Assembly (NCBI GenBank): GCA_024403235.1
Contig: JAKSSF010000028.1
Span: 1 to 34,133 of the forward strand
Source: Lachnospiraceae bacterium
Lineage (GTDB): Bacteria > Bacillota > Clostridia > Lachnospirales > Lachnospiraceae
Direction: 5' to 3'
Length of the DNA stretch: 34,133 bases
Part shown: positions 33,802 to 34,133 of the stretch, piece by piece
How the letters are laid out: each line of letters begins with the position of its first letter
How positions within the stretch are numbered: the first letter of the stretch is position 1
Translations under genes and position numbers: made by a program
The notes under the pieces: generated by a model
What the model was told of the DNA's origin: nothing
Database searches by the model: none
What the model saw: the letters and a program-made list of their open reading frames with translations, nothing else

Positions 33802-34133
33802 TCTCGCGATACACTGCAATTATATTTGTGGGGTATTTTTTAGTGATACACTACCATCAATCAGGCACCACTATTGAAATAGTGTATATCCATCTACATT
33901 GTTTTTGGACACAAAATCAAATTGTATTGTTGTGTTTTAATAACCCTTATGATACCCCAAGGCTGTCCGAAAACTTGTCGTTTCGCCAGTTCATTTCAGG
34001 TGTCTGGGTACAATTACTGCGCTTTTTATTGTAATCCGTTGCCCCCCCAGTCAAGGTCTTGGAGCCGAAAATTTTCAGAGTAAAAAATTTATTTAATTTC
34101 CCGTTTTTTCAGTTTCGGGAAGTTACTTTGAGA
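33802..34133. other. no gene recognised at the right end
   Basis: After the toxin stop I find no supported gene. An open frame at 33783-34034 overlaps the toxin end and has no ribosome binding site or family resemblance. Features seen are a run of seven C near 34043-34049, unusual in this AT-rich sequence, and a hairpin TTCCCG (34098-34103) with CGGGAA (34116-34121). Confidence 0.5.

Noticed and set aside
33783-34034. 83-codon ORF after the toxin
   Set aside because: It overlaps the toxin end, has no ribosome binding site and has non-protein-like composition.
1-34133. CRISPR arrays, tRNA or rRNA genes, insertion sequences
   Set aside because: Scanned by eye on both strands; no regular spaced repeats, cloverleaf genes or transposases were seen.

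Overview
This window looks like chromosomal core sequence from a low-GC, Gram-positive, endospore-forming Clostridia, most likely Lachnospiraceae. That is inferred from the AT-rich composition, the AGGAGG-type ribosome binding sites, the sporulation genes (spoIIM, a spoVB-like flippase) and the gene order yicC-gmk-rpoZ-rimO-pgsA-cinA-recA-recX-rny. I see no rRNA, tRNA, CRISPR array, insertion sequence or prophage.

Layout. Positions 1-2660 (minus strand) hold the glycolytic genes gap, pgk and the first 50 bases of tpiA. A strong terminator separates gap from pgk, and a run of perfect hairpins separates pgk from tpiA. pgk carries an in-frame TAA about 58 codons before its natural end. Next come a plus-strand PHP-family histidinol phosphatase and a minus-strand operon nifS-nifU-mnmA, in which iron-sulfur assembly and sulfur supply sit with tRNA 2-thiolation. 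The nifS leader is long and holds a short upstream ORF. From 6.8 to 9.3 kb are a SpoVB/MurJ-type flippase and a class I DAHP synthase. From 9.4 to 13 kb (minus) are a XerD-type recombinase, spoIIM, an ADP-ribose pyrophosphatase and an aspartate-type aminotransferase.

Positions 13.0-21.7 kb (minus) are an information-processing block: rny, recX, recA with two LexA boxes, cinA, pgsA, rimO, rpoZ, gmk and yicC. The plus strand then carries rqcH (NFACT), a CobW-like GTPase and a zinc-type alcohol dehydrogenase that appears to lack a few residues of its Rossmann fold.

The last 8 kb is more accessory. It has three diguanylate cyclase genes around a ThiT-like thiamine transporter gene; the middle cyclase is split by a frameshift at a GTGTGT tract. 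It also has a Cys/His-rich secreted protein split by an in-frame TAG, and a RelB/DinJ-YoeB toxin-antitoxin pair with a dyad in its promoter. The final 330 bases hold nothing I can assign.

The features most worth following up are the broken reading frames (pgk, cyclase, secreted protein) plus two length anomalies (alcohol dehydrogenase, XerD), and several RNA or DNA structures at gene starts. The broken frames could be real alleles or consensus errors; reads would decide. I do not see a clear undescribed multi-gene system.
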